16,312 nucleotides of DNA. Source: Tritrichomonas foetus (taxonomy: Eukaryota > Parabasalia > Tritrichomonadida > Tritrichomonadidae). The stretch's first letter is position 1. Each line of letters opens with the position of its first letter. Shown piece after piece: positions 8,716 to 16,232 of this stretch. Where the stretch lies: assembly GCA_001839685.1 (NCBI GenBank), contig MLAK01001411.1, positions 1-16,312 of the forward strand. The letters are read 5' to 3'. A model generated the notes under the pieces. It had not been told where the DNA came from. It saw only the letters and a program-made list of their open reading frames with translations, and did not search any database. A program made the position numbers and the translations under genes.

Positions 8716-9228
8716 TCATTTACCGTTCATTAAGTCAACACTATAGTTTAAATATTGATATTCATAAGCAAATGTTGTGGCTTCATTAGATTTTGAGTCA
8801 GAAGTTTTCTTTGGTTCATAAACATCAAACTGGATTTCATTGATTTTTGATTGATAATAATGATCGTCGTTTGTGTTGAAAATTATTTTAGCTCGTTTCT
8901 CAAAATCTTTTTGTTTATATAATTTTTTTGTGAAAATATTTTTTTCTGGGTCACTTTCATGAAAACTTAAAGAATCTGCAAAAAATAATTTCTGAATGAT
9001 TTCCATTTTTTCTTGAACATTTTTGATCTTACCGTTTGCCTTTTGTATTTCTTCATTGATGTCTTCGAAAATGTCGATTGCGAAACTATTGATTGAGGCA
9101 ATCTCTGATAAAATACCAGTAACTCTTACACCCGATAAGCGGGTAATTGCATCAGGTGTTGGGATCCCTTTACGATCACCAAGGTTTACCTGGCTATCAA
9201 GAGGAGGAACTTGTCGAGCAATATTCAT
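8716..9228 (-). CDS. SCAR/WAVE homology domain protein, truncated form
   Basis: The 170-residue product resembles the N-terminal SCAR homology domain of SCAR/WAVE. It has a short leader, a TxLSGVRVTGIL helix, then a helical stretch (about 35-82) of the type SIxSFAIDIFEDINEE followed by KIKNVQEKMEIIQ. This aligns by eye with the WAVE segment in which a residue pattern of leucines and YAEDIFGEL precedes the VNSLQERVDRL helix. The C-terminal YLNYSVDLM fits the NPSYFFDLW-like end of that domain. In the family this domain sits in the WAVE regulatory complex with Abi and HSPC300 subunits and helps control Arp2/3-driven actin assembly. The protein stops at the domain end: the basic region, proline-rich region and VCA module that activates Arp2/3 are absent. 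A missed downstream exon is possible, but no trichomonad-type intron signal was found. The assignment rests on pattern recognition, not a search. Confidence 0.6.
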   Translation of the reverse strand: MNIARQVPPLDSQVNLGDRKGIPTPDAITRLSGVRVTGILSEIASINSFAIDIFEDINEEIQKANGKIKNVQEKMEIIQKLFFADSLSFHESDPEKNIFTKKLYKQKDFEKRAKIIFNTNDDHYYQSKINEIQFDVYEPKKTSDSKSNEATTFAYEYQYLNYSVDLMNGK

Positions 9229-9248
9229 CTAACTTTTTTGGTGGTGTA

Positions 9249-9254
9249 AAATGA
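9249..9254 (-). promoter_or_regulatory. Initiator match TCATTT for the SCAR-like gene
   Basis: Read on the minus strand, TCATTT matches TCAYWY, with the A at 9252. The leader to the ATG at 9228 would be 24 bases. Motif and distance fit trichomonad initiators; chance occurrence in AT-rich DNA is possible. Confidence 0.35.
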
Positions 9255-9319
9255 CATTTCTATATTGCAAGCAAATACTAGATTTGCACAATAAAATTCA
9301 CAAATAAAAAAAAAGGATA

Positions 9320-9332
9320 ACTCATAATGAGT
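9320..9332. repeat. Short palindrome ACTCAT-A-ATGAGT
   Basis: A perfect 6-bp inverted repeat around one base lies in the 189-bp gap between the SCAR-like start and the end of the GTPase gene. It could be a protein-binding site, but arms of this length also arise by chance. Confidence 0.35.
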
Positions 9333-9417
9333 AAGAAATTCATTTTAACATATACTCTGACGAGTTTATAATGAAAATAAAAAAAAAAAATACATACAAC
9401 GATTTTTAGAAAACAGT

Positions 9418-10011
9418 TCATAAAAAGTGAGAAAGCCATTTGAAACCTTGAACGAATCCAAATTTTTGAGGAACTGATGTCATCACGAGATGAATTGGCC
9501 GAGCATTTTTCTGAATCACAGTTTGGTCATTTCCATAGAGTTGTTTCAGCTGAAAGAATGATGATATGTCAGAATATGATGCAGCTCCTGCAACATCAAC
9601 TTTATTGGCCATTATCAAAATCGGAACATTTGATAAATTTCCATCATCTAAAATTTGAACCAAAATTTTTTTTGATTCTTCAAAACGTTCAGGATGAGAT
9701 GCATCAATCACAAAAACAATTCCATTACATGAAGCAAAAAGTTCTACTTCTTTCCAGGATGATTTCGATCGAGAATCCAAATAATAACCTCCACCAAAAT
9801 CAACGGCAGTAATTTCAATTCCTGCCATTTGAAGCTTTTCAGTATTGTATTTTTCAGTTTTTTCACATTTTTCAAATTTTCCAGTTTTCATGGAATGAAT
9901 TATTGTCGTTTTCCCCGCATTATCAAGGCCAACAACATATACTTTCGATTTTTTCAATTGTGAAGGGAAAAACCTTGAAAAGAATGAGAAAATCCAATCC
10001 AAAAGCCACAT
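9418..10011 (-). CDS. SAR1-like small GTPase with altered switch II
   Basis: The 197-residue product is typical of SAR1 in length and features: the MWLLDWIFSFF N-terminal amphipathic helix, P-loop GLDNAGKTT (28-36), switch I threonine near Thr57, NKVD at 136-139, and the diagnostic C-terminal GFKWLSHFL. SAR1 is the GTPase that starts COPII coat assembly at ER exit sites. The frame is open to an ATG at 10098, but the SAR1 start motif and family length make 10011 the likely start. The oddity is switch II: the family DxGGH is DFGGG here (71-75), so the catalytic histidine (His79 in mammalian SAR1) is glycine, and the next residues (YYLDSR) also diverge. In SAR1, loss of that histidine impairs GTP hydrolysis. 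This is probably a divergent paralogue rather than the housekeeping SAR1. It is divergent to the DENN gene. Confidence 0.88.
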   Translation of the reverse strand: MWLLDWIFSFFSRFFPSQLKKSKVYVVGLDNAGKTTIIHSMKTGKFEKCEKTEKYNTEKLQMAGIEITAVDFGGGYYLDSRSKSSWKEVELFASCNGIVFVIDASHPERFEESKKILVQILDDGNLSNVPILIMANKVDVAGAASYSDISSFFQLKQLYGNDQTVIQKNARPIHLVMTSVPQKFGFVQGFKWLSHFL

Positions 10012-10323
10012 TTTTTCTGATCTGTTTTCAAAGTATATATGGCCTATCCGATAAAAAGAACAAATATACATTGAATTTTTTGATAATGTTGTAGACATTT
10101 ACATCGACTAGGTGGATGATCAAAATAAGAGTCAATAATCATTTGAAGCTAAAATACAATTTTCTATCACGTATTGGTCAATCAAAAAGCATTGAATCAT
10201 AAAAGAAGAGAAAAAGAGGAAAACATATAAAATATTTTTGTGAGTTTATTTGTCCTTTACCATAATCAAATGCTCGTATTTTTGTGAATCATTCAATTTT
10301 TTGATAGCACCGCTAAGTAAAAC
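10012..10323. other. Divergent promoter region, GTPase and DENN genes
   Basis: The 312-bp gap between divergent starts is AT-rich. A TCATTC at 10289-10294 fits the initiator TCAYWY for the rightward DENN gene, with the A at 10291 and a leader of about 33 bases. On the leftward side only TCAGAA lies close to the ATG at 10011, a poor match. No gene seen. Confidence 0.4.
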
Positions 10324-10564
10324 ATGAAACGAAATTTACAAGCATTAAACCAGAATAATACTAAAAATTTAAGTGCATCTCGACGCATGTCAGTTGGTGC
10401 TGCCAATGTGAGAGTTGTTGAACAAGATAATTGTAATAAGATGATTGATCAATTTTTCATATTTGGTGCCCCTCCTGACAGGTCATCTAATATGTGTCCG
10501 ACATTGCTTACAATGTTTCCATCTACCAATTATCCTCAAACTGATGAAGATTTAGCGAAAATCA

Positions 10565-10573
10565 CAAAATTAT
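10565..10573 (+). repeat. Left target-site duplication CAAAATTAT
   Basis: The 9-bp sequence directly left of the element recurs exactly at 10874-10882. It is host coding sequence of the uDENN region. A 9-bp duplication is typical of Mutator-like elements (9-11 bp) and also within the range of Merlin elements (8-9 bp). Confidence 0.85.
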
Positions 10574-10602
10574 GGCAGGATTTTTTTTCCTATGAGTTTT
10601 GT
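10574..10602 (+). repeat. Left terminal inverted repeat
   Basis: 29 bases starting GGCAGGA, with a T-run and then CCTATGAGTTTTGT. It pairs with 10844-10873 with one indel and one mismatch. Confidence 0.85.
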
Positions 10603-10680
10603 TTTTTGACACTAAAAATGGGTAAATGTGATGTGACTTTGCGGGCCCCTTCGACTCATTCGGCCATTGGAAGAGGTGCT

Positions 10681-10734
10681 GCCACGTGACCACAGCTTCG
10701 GATCGCTTCGCTCCCTCCGCTGTGTTCACGTGGC
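10681..10734. repeat. Central hairpin of the foldback element
   Basis: Arms 10681-10696 and 10719-10734 are inverted copies of 16 bases (GCCACGTGAxCACAGC type) with one mismatch around a 22-base G+C-rich loop. Each arm contains the palindromic hexamer CACGTG. It marks the fold axis of the element. Confidence 0.8.
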
Positions 10735-10843
10735 GCACCTCCTCCATGTCGAAGTGACCCAAAGAACCAGCAAAGTTCACATCACATTTACCCATTAGGT
10801 TTTTTCCACTTTTGACCTTTATTTGACCTTTCACTTCACATTT

Positions 10844-10873
10844 ACAAAACTCATAGGAAAATAAATCTCTGCC
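10844..10873 (-). repeat. Right terminal inverted repeat
   Basis: Read on the minus strand it starts GGCAGAGATTTATTTT and runs into the same CCTATGAGTTTTGT block as the left end. It borders the right target-site copy directly. Confidence 0.85.
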
Positions 10874-10882
10874 CAAAATTAT
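10874..10882 (+). repeat. Right target-site duplication CAAAATTAT
   Basis: Exact copy of 10565-10573. Host coding sequence resumes here in the same reading frame as before the element: the distance between copies is 309 bases, divisible by three. Confidence 0.85.
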
Positions 10883-12362
10883 GTTTTCCGAATTCTTTTC
10901 AACCAATTTCAGAAAATTTATCACCAAATCAAGTGATTATAAATGAATTTGTATTTTTCATAGACCAAAAAAGAAATTCTAATTTCAATCACACAAATAA
11001 TTCAATTGAATGTGAAGTGAATCGAACATATGGAATTGTTGTTCAGTTTAAGGCACCTGCAGATATGACACCTTTCTTTTCTTCAAATTTCAGTCGAAAG
11101 TATCCTTTTGCACTTTGTATTTTAACTCACACACATTTTCTTTCATCACATTTTCAATTTGCCACTTTTTTGGCACTTTTTCTAACCGGAAAAATTCAAT
11201 CAACTCAGCAGCATAAACAATTACGTGCTCCTCTTCCTGTTCGTGGATTTTGTCATCCATCTTTAACACTAGATAAAAAACTCCAGCAATTGCAGTTTTT
11301 CCTGGTTTTATTTCACCACTTTCTTTGACAGATGTTCTTGCAAAATATGTCAGTCGACCAACAAATCCGCAGAACACACCATTTTTTGATATGCAGTATG
11401 CAGAATTAGTTCCAATGGCCATTCCTCTCAATTTATCAATGAATCAATGTATTTCTCATCCGTGTTTTGATGTTTTGTTTTCTCATTTTTCAATAAACGA
11501 CATCGTTCAAATTTATTCATCGATTTTACTGGAAAAGAAAATTGCTTTTGTTTCTCAAGATCCACACAAATCATCTCTTTGTGTTATTGCATGTGCTTCA
11601 TTAATGAGGCCTTTTAAAGTAACTTCAACAATTATTCCTGTTTTTATTGATTCAAATACAAATAATTTTACTGGAAGTAATGACAATTTATTAAATAAAT
11701 CATTTATAATTGGAACAACTAATAGTAATATTGGAGCTGATTTAATTGCTGATGTTTCAACTGGTGTTCTTTCAATGAAAATACCACAACAACTTGTTAT
11801 TCCACGCTCTTCTGAGATTATTCGAAAAATTAATCTAGTTATTCAAAATCGAATCAATGATATTACTGTTCCCCCAGCTGAAGTTCGATCATTTTTAGGT
11901 CGACCAGGTTCCAATCCAAAATATGATGAATTCTTCAAGAATGTTGAGCCTTTTGTTTTTCCTCCATATTATACATATTATTTCCCACAAAAATATATTT
12001 TCCCCACAGCCTTAATAGACTCAATTCGAGAAATATTTGCCAGTCATATTGCTTTTGAACTAAATGATAAAATAAAAGTTTGTATCGTGAAAAATAAAAA
12101 TACCAATATTGATGAACTTAACAAGCAAATGTTTTTGAAACAATTTAATCTAGAAGAATCACTATTCATCATCCAATTTATAGAAACTGGTGTTTTCACA
12201 GATTTTTATGAACGATCTCAACAGCAAATGAACAAAAAACCGATTCCATTATTTAGAGCGTCTTCCTATACAACATATACAAAATATAATATGGTGAGTA
12301 ATGCAACAGATGCATTATCACCATTCGCAAATGATGCAAATGATAATTCTATTCATGAATAA

Positions 12363-12659
12363 TATTGATGAAAGTCATAATGCTTTAAATTTTTTCATGT
12401 TAATGTTAAATTGTCTATAAGAGGTTGTTTAAAATGCTATAATTTTTTCCATGCTTTTTTAGAAATATATATATTATTCATACAATGTTATTCTTAAAAA
12501 GCAATTATAAATATAAATATATTCAATTTCACACATTAAAATAAAATAAAATAACATTTTAAATAACATAATATAATATAACTACAGTTGTTCTGTCATG
12601 AATCAATTCACAATTTGTGAGGGTTAATTCTCTAAAATTAGAATTACCAAAGTACGAAA
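12363..12659. other. Convergent AT-rich spacer with TAAAA micro-repeat
   Basis: This lies between the stops of the DENN gene and the leftward tail-anchored protein gene. It holds a short tandem of three TAAAA units at about 12537-12551 and further TAAA motifs that may serve both 3' ends. No gene seen. Confidence 0.4.
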
Positions 12660-14117
12660 TTATTTCATTTCATATTTGAAAAACTTATAAATAATCACAG
12701 CTGCCAATAATACAATAAGACACAATAGCATCTTATTTACATTTTTTTCTTCATCAATTCTTTTTTTCACCAAAGCAAAATCTTTTTTCATGACCATGTG
12801 TTCATGCAAAATTTGATCGAGGATTTGTGAAGCTTCATCGAATTTTTCAGATGACTCTTCATTTTGCTGGCAAGTTGAGGAAAGTCTTTCTTCGATGTCA
12901 GAAACCATTTTTTCAACGTCTTTGGCAGTTTTCGAAGCTTCTTCAATTCTCGATATCTGATATTCAACTGACCTTTGTGCTTCATTCATCATCCATTGTG
13001 GTGCTTCACTCCTGCTTTTGACTTGATGCAAAACTTGGTTCATTATATTTTCAACATGTTGTAAATTTGGCATATTTTTTGAAACAGTCACTTTCTCAAG
13101 CGTATTCATGTAAACTGGTGGTTTTGGATCTTTCACAATCATTCCACTCAAACGACACAATGCAAGTAGGTCACATTCATTCGATTGTGAAGCATTCCAA
13201 ATATGTCGTAAAGTAAACAAGTCGCAACAACCAGTTGGTAAATTATATTTTGTTTGAAATTGATAAATACCTGAAATTAAAGCTTCATGTGTTAAAAGAT
13301 CATCAGGAAGCAAGTTCATAGATGATAATGTCTTTCGTACAGATTCAACAGTCGATAACAAAATGTTATATGTATTATAATCTAATACGTCTGGTGGAAT
13401 GTGGTGTTTTTCACTTCTACGAGGGAAACATTCTTGATGATATCTTTCAATGGCAAAAGAAAGTTCTGTGAATGCAAACGATCTTTCAGTTGTTTCACCA
13501 TGTAGTATTTGATAAGAAACTGCTAATTTCCTAGCAGCATCAAGAGAATGCTTTTCTGAGAGATTTGAAGGAAGTGCAAAACCGAAAAACTCAAGTGCAA
13601 ATAAAATGTCAGAAAAGATAGATGAAAGTGCATTATTTAAAGGTGGACTAATTCGATAAGTTTCATAAAACTTTTCACAGATATCATCAAATAGATCTTC
13701 CCTTTCAAAAAGTGAAGATGACAATGAAGGAATTACATTCAGCCGATAAAAAGCAGCTAATGTATGAAATCTGAATGCGCACTCTTCCCAGTTGTTGTCT
13801 GGAACAGGGACACATGGGCTAGTTGACTCCAATTGCAAAAACCTGTCAGATGGCAAATAATATATGCTCAAATTTTCTTCTTCAGCGACTTCAAAAAAAT
13901 CTGGCGGAGTTGAATTGAATATAACCCTGTACATTTGGGCAGTTGAGCCTCTTGATTTGGTGACAATAACCGTCGCGGGATCTGTAATCGTGTCTAAAGC
14001 GTCTAAATTGGCCCAGAGCGTAAAGTTTTTGACTGTTATAGGATCTTTGTCTTGATATTTGCCGTTTGAAGCGAAGTAATAATGACGAGATTTCTCAGGA
14101 ACACAAAAAACATTCAT
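12660..14117 (-). CDS. Tail-anchored coiled-coil membrane protein
   Basis: The product has 485 residues and no N-terminal signal. The N-terminal 110 residues are a mixed region. Residues about 115-350 are largely helical, with a GIYQFQTKYNLP block followed by TLRHIW (about 283-310) that loosely recalls peptidoglycan-binding-like or STB6-like folds; this likeness is weak. Residues about 360-455 form a Glu/Lys/Ser-rich coiled coil. A single hydrophobic segment (about 463-477, MLLCLIVLLAAVIIY) ends six to eight residues from the C-terminus, followed by basic and aromatic residues. That is tail-anchor topology, with the bulk of the protein in the cytosol attached to the ER or another organelle, as in SNARE-like or tethering proteins. 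No SNARE motif with a central Gln/Arg layer is convincingly placed. The frame is intact and the start is the first in-frame ATG. Confidence 0.8.
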   Translation of the reverse strand: MNVFCVPEKSRHYYFASNGKYQDKDPITVKNFTLWANLDALDTITDPATVIVTKSRGSTAQMYRVIFNSTPPDFFEVAEEENLSIYYLPSDRFLQLESTSPCVPVPDNNWEECAFRFHTLAAFYRLNVIPSLSSSLFEREDLFDDICEKFYETYRISPPLNNALSSIFSDILFALEFFGFALPSNLSEKHSLDAARKLAVSYQILHGETTERSFAFTELSFAIERYHQECFPRRSEKHHIPPDVLDYNTYNILLSTVESVRKTLSSMNLLPDDLLTHEALISGIYQFQTKYNLPTGCCDLFTLRHIWNASQSNECDLLALCRLSGMIVKDPKPPVYMNTLEKVTVSKNMPNLQHVENIMNQVLHQVKSRSEAPQWMMNEAQRSVEYQISRIEEASKTAKDVEKMVSDIEERLSSTCQQNEESSEKFDEASQILDQILHEHMVMKKDFALVKKRIDEEKNVNKMLLCLIVLLAAVIIYKFFKYEMK

Positions 14118-14675
14118 GTTAGAGAAAAATATTTATTTGAATTTAGTTAATGATGATTTGGTTAACCATTTTTTGTCAAAAATAAGTTAATGAAATTTTC
14201 ATTAACTACTAATTCTTTGTTTCCTAATCCATTCTTCCCAATTTTTTATCGATATGATATTACAGAGGGTACATTTAGTCCAAATAGAGTCTATCTAACA
14301 ATAGTTATAAGTTGCAAGGAAATTGTATAAAGAAATTATTATTCGAATTAATGAATAAAATTCTTCGGATTCCTGAGAGGTTTATTCATTTAATAATGAC
14401 ATTAAATGATTATACAAACATTCATATATCCGTTTACAATATTTTGGTTTTCCAATCCATCATTTTTCGTAAAAGATAAAGATTAGCGGGATTTCAAAAT
14501 ATTATCAATATTTTCTGTGAATTCAAAAAAGTATATAACTTTTTCAATAATATTATCACAATATTTAATTTACAGCTATCAAATCTTAGATGAATTTCAC
14601 ATAAAATTTTCAATGAATATCTATTTAAGTGATATCAAATCGTGTACGTTTATAAAATCATATAAATAAGTAAAA
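14118..14675. other. Divergent promoter region of the last two genes
   Basis: This 558-bp AT-rich region lies between opposite starts. It contains short runs such as AATATTATCAATATTTT near 14499-14515 and a similar AATATTATCACAATATTT near 14548-14565, which may be related repeats or chance in AT-rich DNA. The rightward initiator at 14658-14663 is listed separately. No gene or RNA recognised. Confidence 0.4.
14658..14663 (+). promoter_or_regulatory. Initiator match TCATAT for the EF-hand gene
   Basis: TCATAT fits TCAYWY with the A at 14660, giving a 16-base leader before the ATG at 14676. Distance and motif agree with trichomonad initiators. Confidence 0.5.
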
Positions 14676-16232
14676 ATGGAAGATAGAGCAGCTTTCGTTT
14701 CAGAATTCAAGACCGTTGCCAGAAGGAAAGGAACATCACCAGAAGATCTCTTTGCTGATTATGACAGAGATGAAAGTGGAATTATCAGATTTGATTTCTT
14801 CAGAAGAATTTTATCTTCAATAAACTTTTGGGTTGACGAAAAACGCCTTGAGGCCATTACAAGTGAATTTATTGACGGAAGAAATTTCCATTATGCAGAT
14901 TTTATGAATACTTCAGGTACCCAATTAACCAAAAGGGATGGTGTTACGGATGCCGACATTGCTGAATTTGGAAGACAACTTCAAGCGAGACGGATCTACT
15001 TAATTGATACTTTGGAAGCATATGATGTTCATCATTTTGGTCATGTCTCATCAATGAATTTCCTCCGCTCATTTGGAAACACACCACTTAATAATAAGAT
15101 TTGCAATCATTTCAAAGGCTCCACTGATGAAGTCGATTATTTATTATTAAATAAGGAAATCAAAAGAGTTCTTTCGTCATACGGTGACAAACAAACTGTT
15201 CCAGAACCAAAGCTTGATTCAATTCCACCATACTTTTCAACAATTGCACAAGATATTCAAGCACAAGGGATTGAATTGTATCCAATTTTCCTTGGGCTTG
15301 ATCGTTTCAAGCGTGGCACAATTCCAAAACTTGCTTTTCAAAAGACACTCAATGGTTACAAGTTCCATGTTAATGCAAATCAATTATCTCAAGTTATTGA
15401 CTTATTTACTGATGATCAAGGAACAGTACCATATAAGGCATTCTGTGAAGAAATTGACAAGGCTATTCGTCAACTTCCTAAGACAACAAAAAGTACATTT
15501 GCTGTCAAAGGTGATATCAACACAACACTTAACTATCTTAGAGATGTTGTCAAGAATAGGCACTGTCAAATTGAAGATCAATTAAAGGCTTGTGATCGTA
15601 GAAATACTGGATTAATTCCATCACAAAGATTCTTTAAGGCTCTTGCTACTGAACAATATAAGATTACAAATCAAGATATGGATGTACTTGAACAAGAATT
15701 CACAGATGGACGTGGAAATATTGAATACACAAGATTCCTTGAAGCAATCCTTCCATCCACAAGACAAACAACAGATTCAGCAGATAAGACATTAATGAGA
15801 CTGAAAAATTTCTTAGATGAAAGAAAGATTCAAATTCGACCAAGACTTCAACGTTATGAAAGTGATGGATCTGTTTCTTCTGCTGAACTTCTTCAAGTTC
15901 TTCGTGCATTATCGTTTGATATGACACAGCGTGAAAGTCAAACATTGATTGCTTTACTTGCTCCAAGAGTTAACTCTAGAATCAATCTTGATGATCTTTG
16001 TAATCAAATCGATCCAATTCTTCCAGTGAGAAAGTCAGCAATACAAATTGAAGAAGAAGCTGCTGCCGCTTCTAAAACGTATGCTAAACCAGAAAGTCGT
16101 GAAGAACCACCTGAAAATATCGAGGATATTCTTGTTGGTGTCTTAAAATTCGCAGAAAGAAATGGAATTGATTTCCAAACAGAATTCCGTCAACGCGATT
16201 CCCATCGTAATGGAACAGTTCCAAGAAGTTAG
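14676..16232 (+). CDS. Multi-EF-hand family protein with mostly degenerate loops
   Basis: The 518-residue product consists of repeated helix-loop-helix units. Six loop-like blocks are visible: DRDESGIIRFDF (residues 30-41, the only one with a near-canonical Asp-x-Asp-x-Ser-Gly start), and later YDVHHFGHVSS, LDRFKRGTIPK, CDRRNTGLIPS, YESDGSVSSAE and RDSHRNGTVPR. Most keep the central Gly and following Ile/Val of an EF loop but lack the acidic ligand residues, including the position-12 Glu, so Ca2+ binding is doubtful for most. The pattern G-x-I/V-P recurs and looks like a family signature of parabasalid EF-hand proteins. A low-complexity linker (about 450-480) precedes the last unit. The stop TAG at 16230-16232 falls just after the last loop, where a second helix would be expected, so the C-terminus may be truncated. 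There is no signal peptide. Confidence 0.82.
   Translation: MEDRAAFVSEFKTVARRKGTSPEDLFADYDRDESGIIRFDFFRRILSSINFWVDEKRLEAITSEFIDGRNFHYADFMNTSGTQLTKRDGVTDADIAEFGRQLQARRIYLIDTLEAYDVHHFGHVSSMNFLRSFGNTPLNNKICNHFKGSTDEVDYLLLNKEIKRVLSSYGDKQTVPEPKLDSIPPYFSTIAQDIQAQGIELYPIFLGLDRFKRGTIPKLAFQKTLNGYKFHVNANQLSQVIDLFTDDQGTVPYKAFCEEIDKAIRQLPKTTKSTFAVKGDINTTLNYLRDVVKNRHCQIEDQLKACDRRNTGLIPSQRFFKALATEQYKITNQDMDVLEQEFTDGRGNIEYTRFLEAILPSTRQTTDSADKTLMRLKNFLDERKIQIRPRLQRYESDGSVSSAELLQVLRALSFDMTQRESQTLIALLAPRVNSRINLDDLCNQIDPILPVRKSAIQIEEEAAAASKTYAKPESREEPPENIEDILVGVLKFAERNGIDFQTEFRQRDSHRNGTVPRS

Larger units (their letters stand above)
10574..10873. mobile_element. 300-bp foldback (MITE-like) element inserted in the DENN gene
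   Basis: The element begins GGCAG at 10574 and ends CTGCC at 10873. The terminal repeats (10574-10602 and 10844-10873) differ by one indel and one substitution over about 30 bp. Inverted symmetry continues inward through blocks with GGTAAATGTGATGTGA, TTCGACxxxxxGGxxGAGGTGC and GCCACGTGA, so most of the element can fold into one long hairpin with a loop near 10697-10718. The right arm is about 30 bp longer because it contains an extra TTTGACCTTT/TTCACATTTAC-like stretch. The core is visibly richer in G+C than the surroundings. It encodes no transposase and must be non-autonomous. GG-starting termini and a 9-bp duplication fit Mutator-like or Merlin-like families. An open leftward frame across it is a by-product of the palindrome. 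Confidence 0.88.
10324..12362 (+). pseudogene. DENN-domain gene, broken by insertion and frameshift
   Basis: DENN proteins are typically Rab GTPase exchange factors acting on membranes. All three parts are visible. The uDENN begins near 10440 (MIDQFFIFGAPP) and continues after the insertion with LCFPNSFQP, NRTYGIVVQF and a CILTHTHFLSSHFQF block. The central DENN spans about 11400-11800 (FDVLFSHFSINDIVQIYSSI, LLEKKIAFVSQ). The dDENN lies at about 11880-12260 (FLKQFNLEESLFIIQFIETG). Two lesions interrupt it. A 300-bp foldback element at 10574-10873 brings an in-frame TGA at 10687-10689. The frame then moves from that of 10324 to another near 11275-11280, where one extra A in the six-A run would rejoin the two frames and bypass the TGA at 11326-11328. 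The sequence is otherwise well preserved, so the damage looks recent, or the frameshift may be an assembly error. The gene ends with TAA at 12360-12362. Confidence 0.85.

Noticed and set aside
8700..8730. Possible 5' splice site GGTAAATG at the end of the SCAR-like gene, leading to a missing VCA exon
   Set aside because: It does not match the GTAYGT type of trichomonad introns, and no ACTAACACACAG-like branch/3' site was found on the minus strand through 7600-8700. Left as a possibility only in the finding.
10012..10098. 29-residue N-terminal extension of the SAR1-like protein from the ATG at 10098
   Set aside because: SAR1 proteins begin with the same MxLLDW motif found at 10011, and the shorter form has the family's usual length.
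10562..10927. 121-codon leftward open frame covering the whole foldback element
   Set aside because: It spans the element and both flanks of the DENN gene, and its sequence mirrors the rightward translation (both strands give an FSYEFC and MGKCDV block) because the DNA is palindromic. It is not evidence of a transposase or an independent gene.
9418..12362. SAR1, DENN and SCAR genes as a functional membrane-traffic cluster
   Set aside because: They are on different strands with separate spacers, one is a pseudogene, and no shared regulatory motif beyond generic initiators was found. Proximity is best explained by chance.
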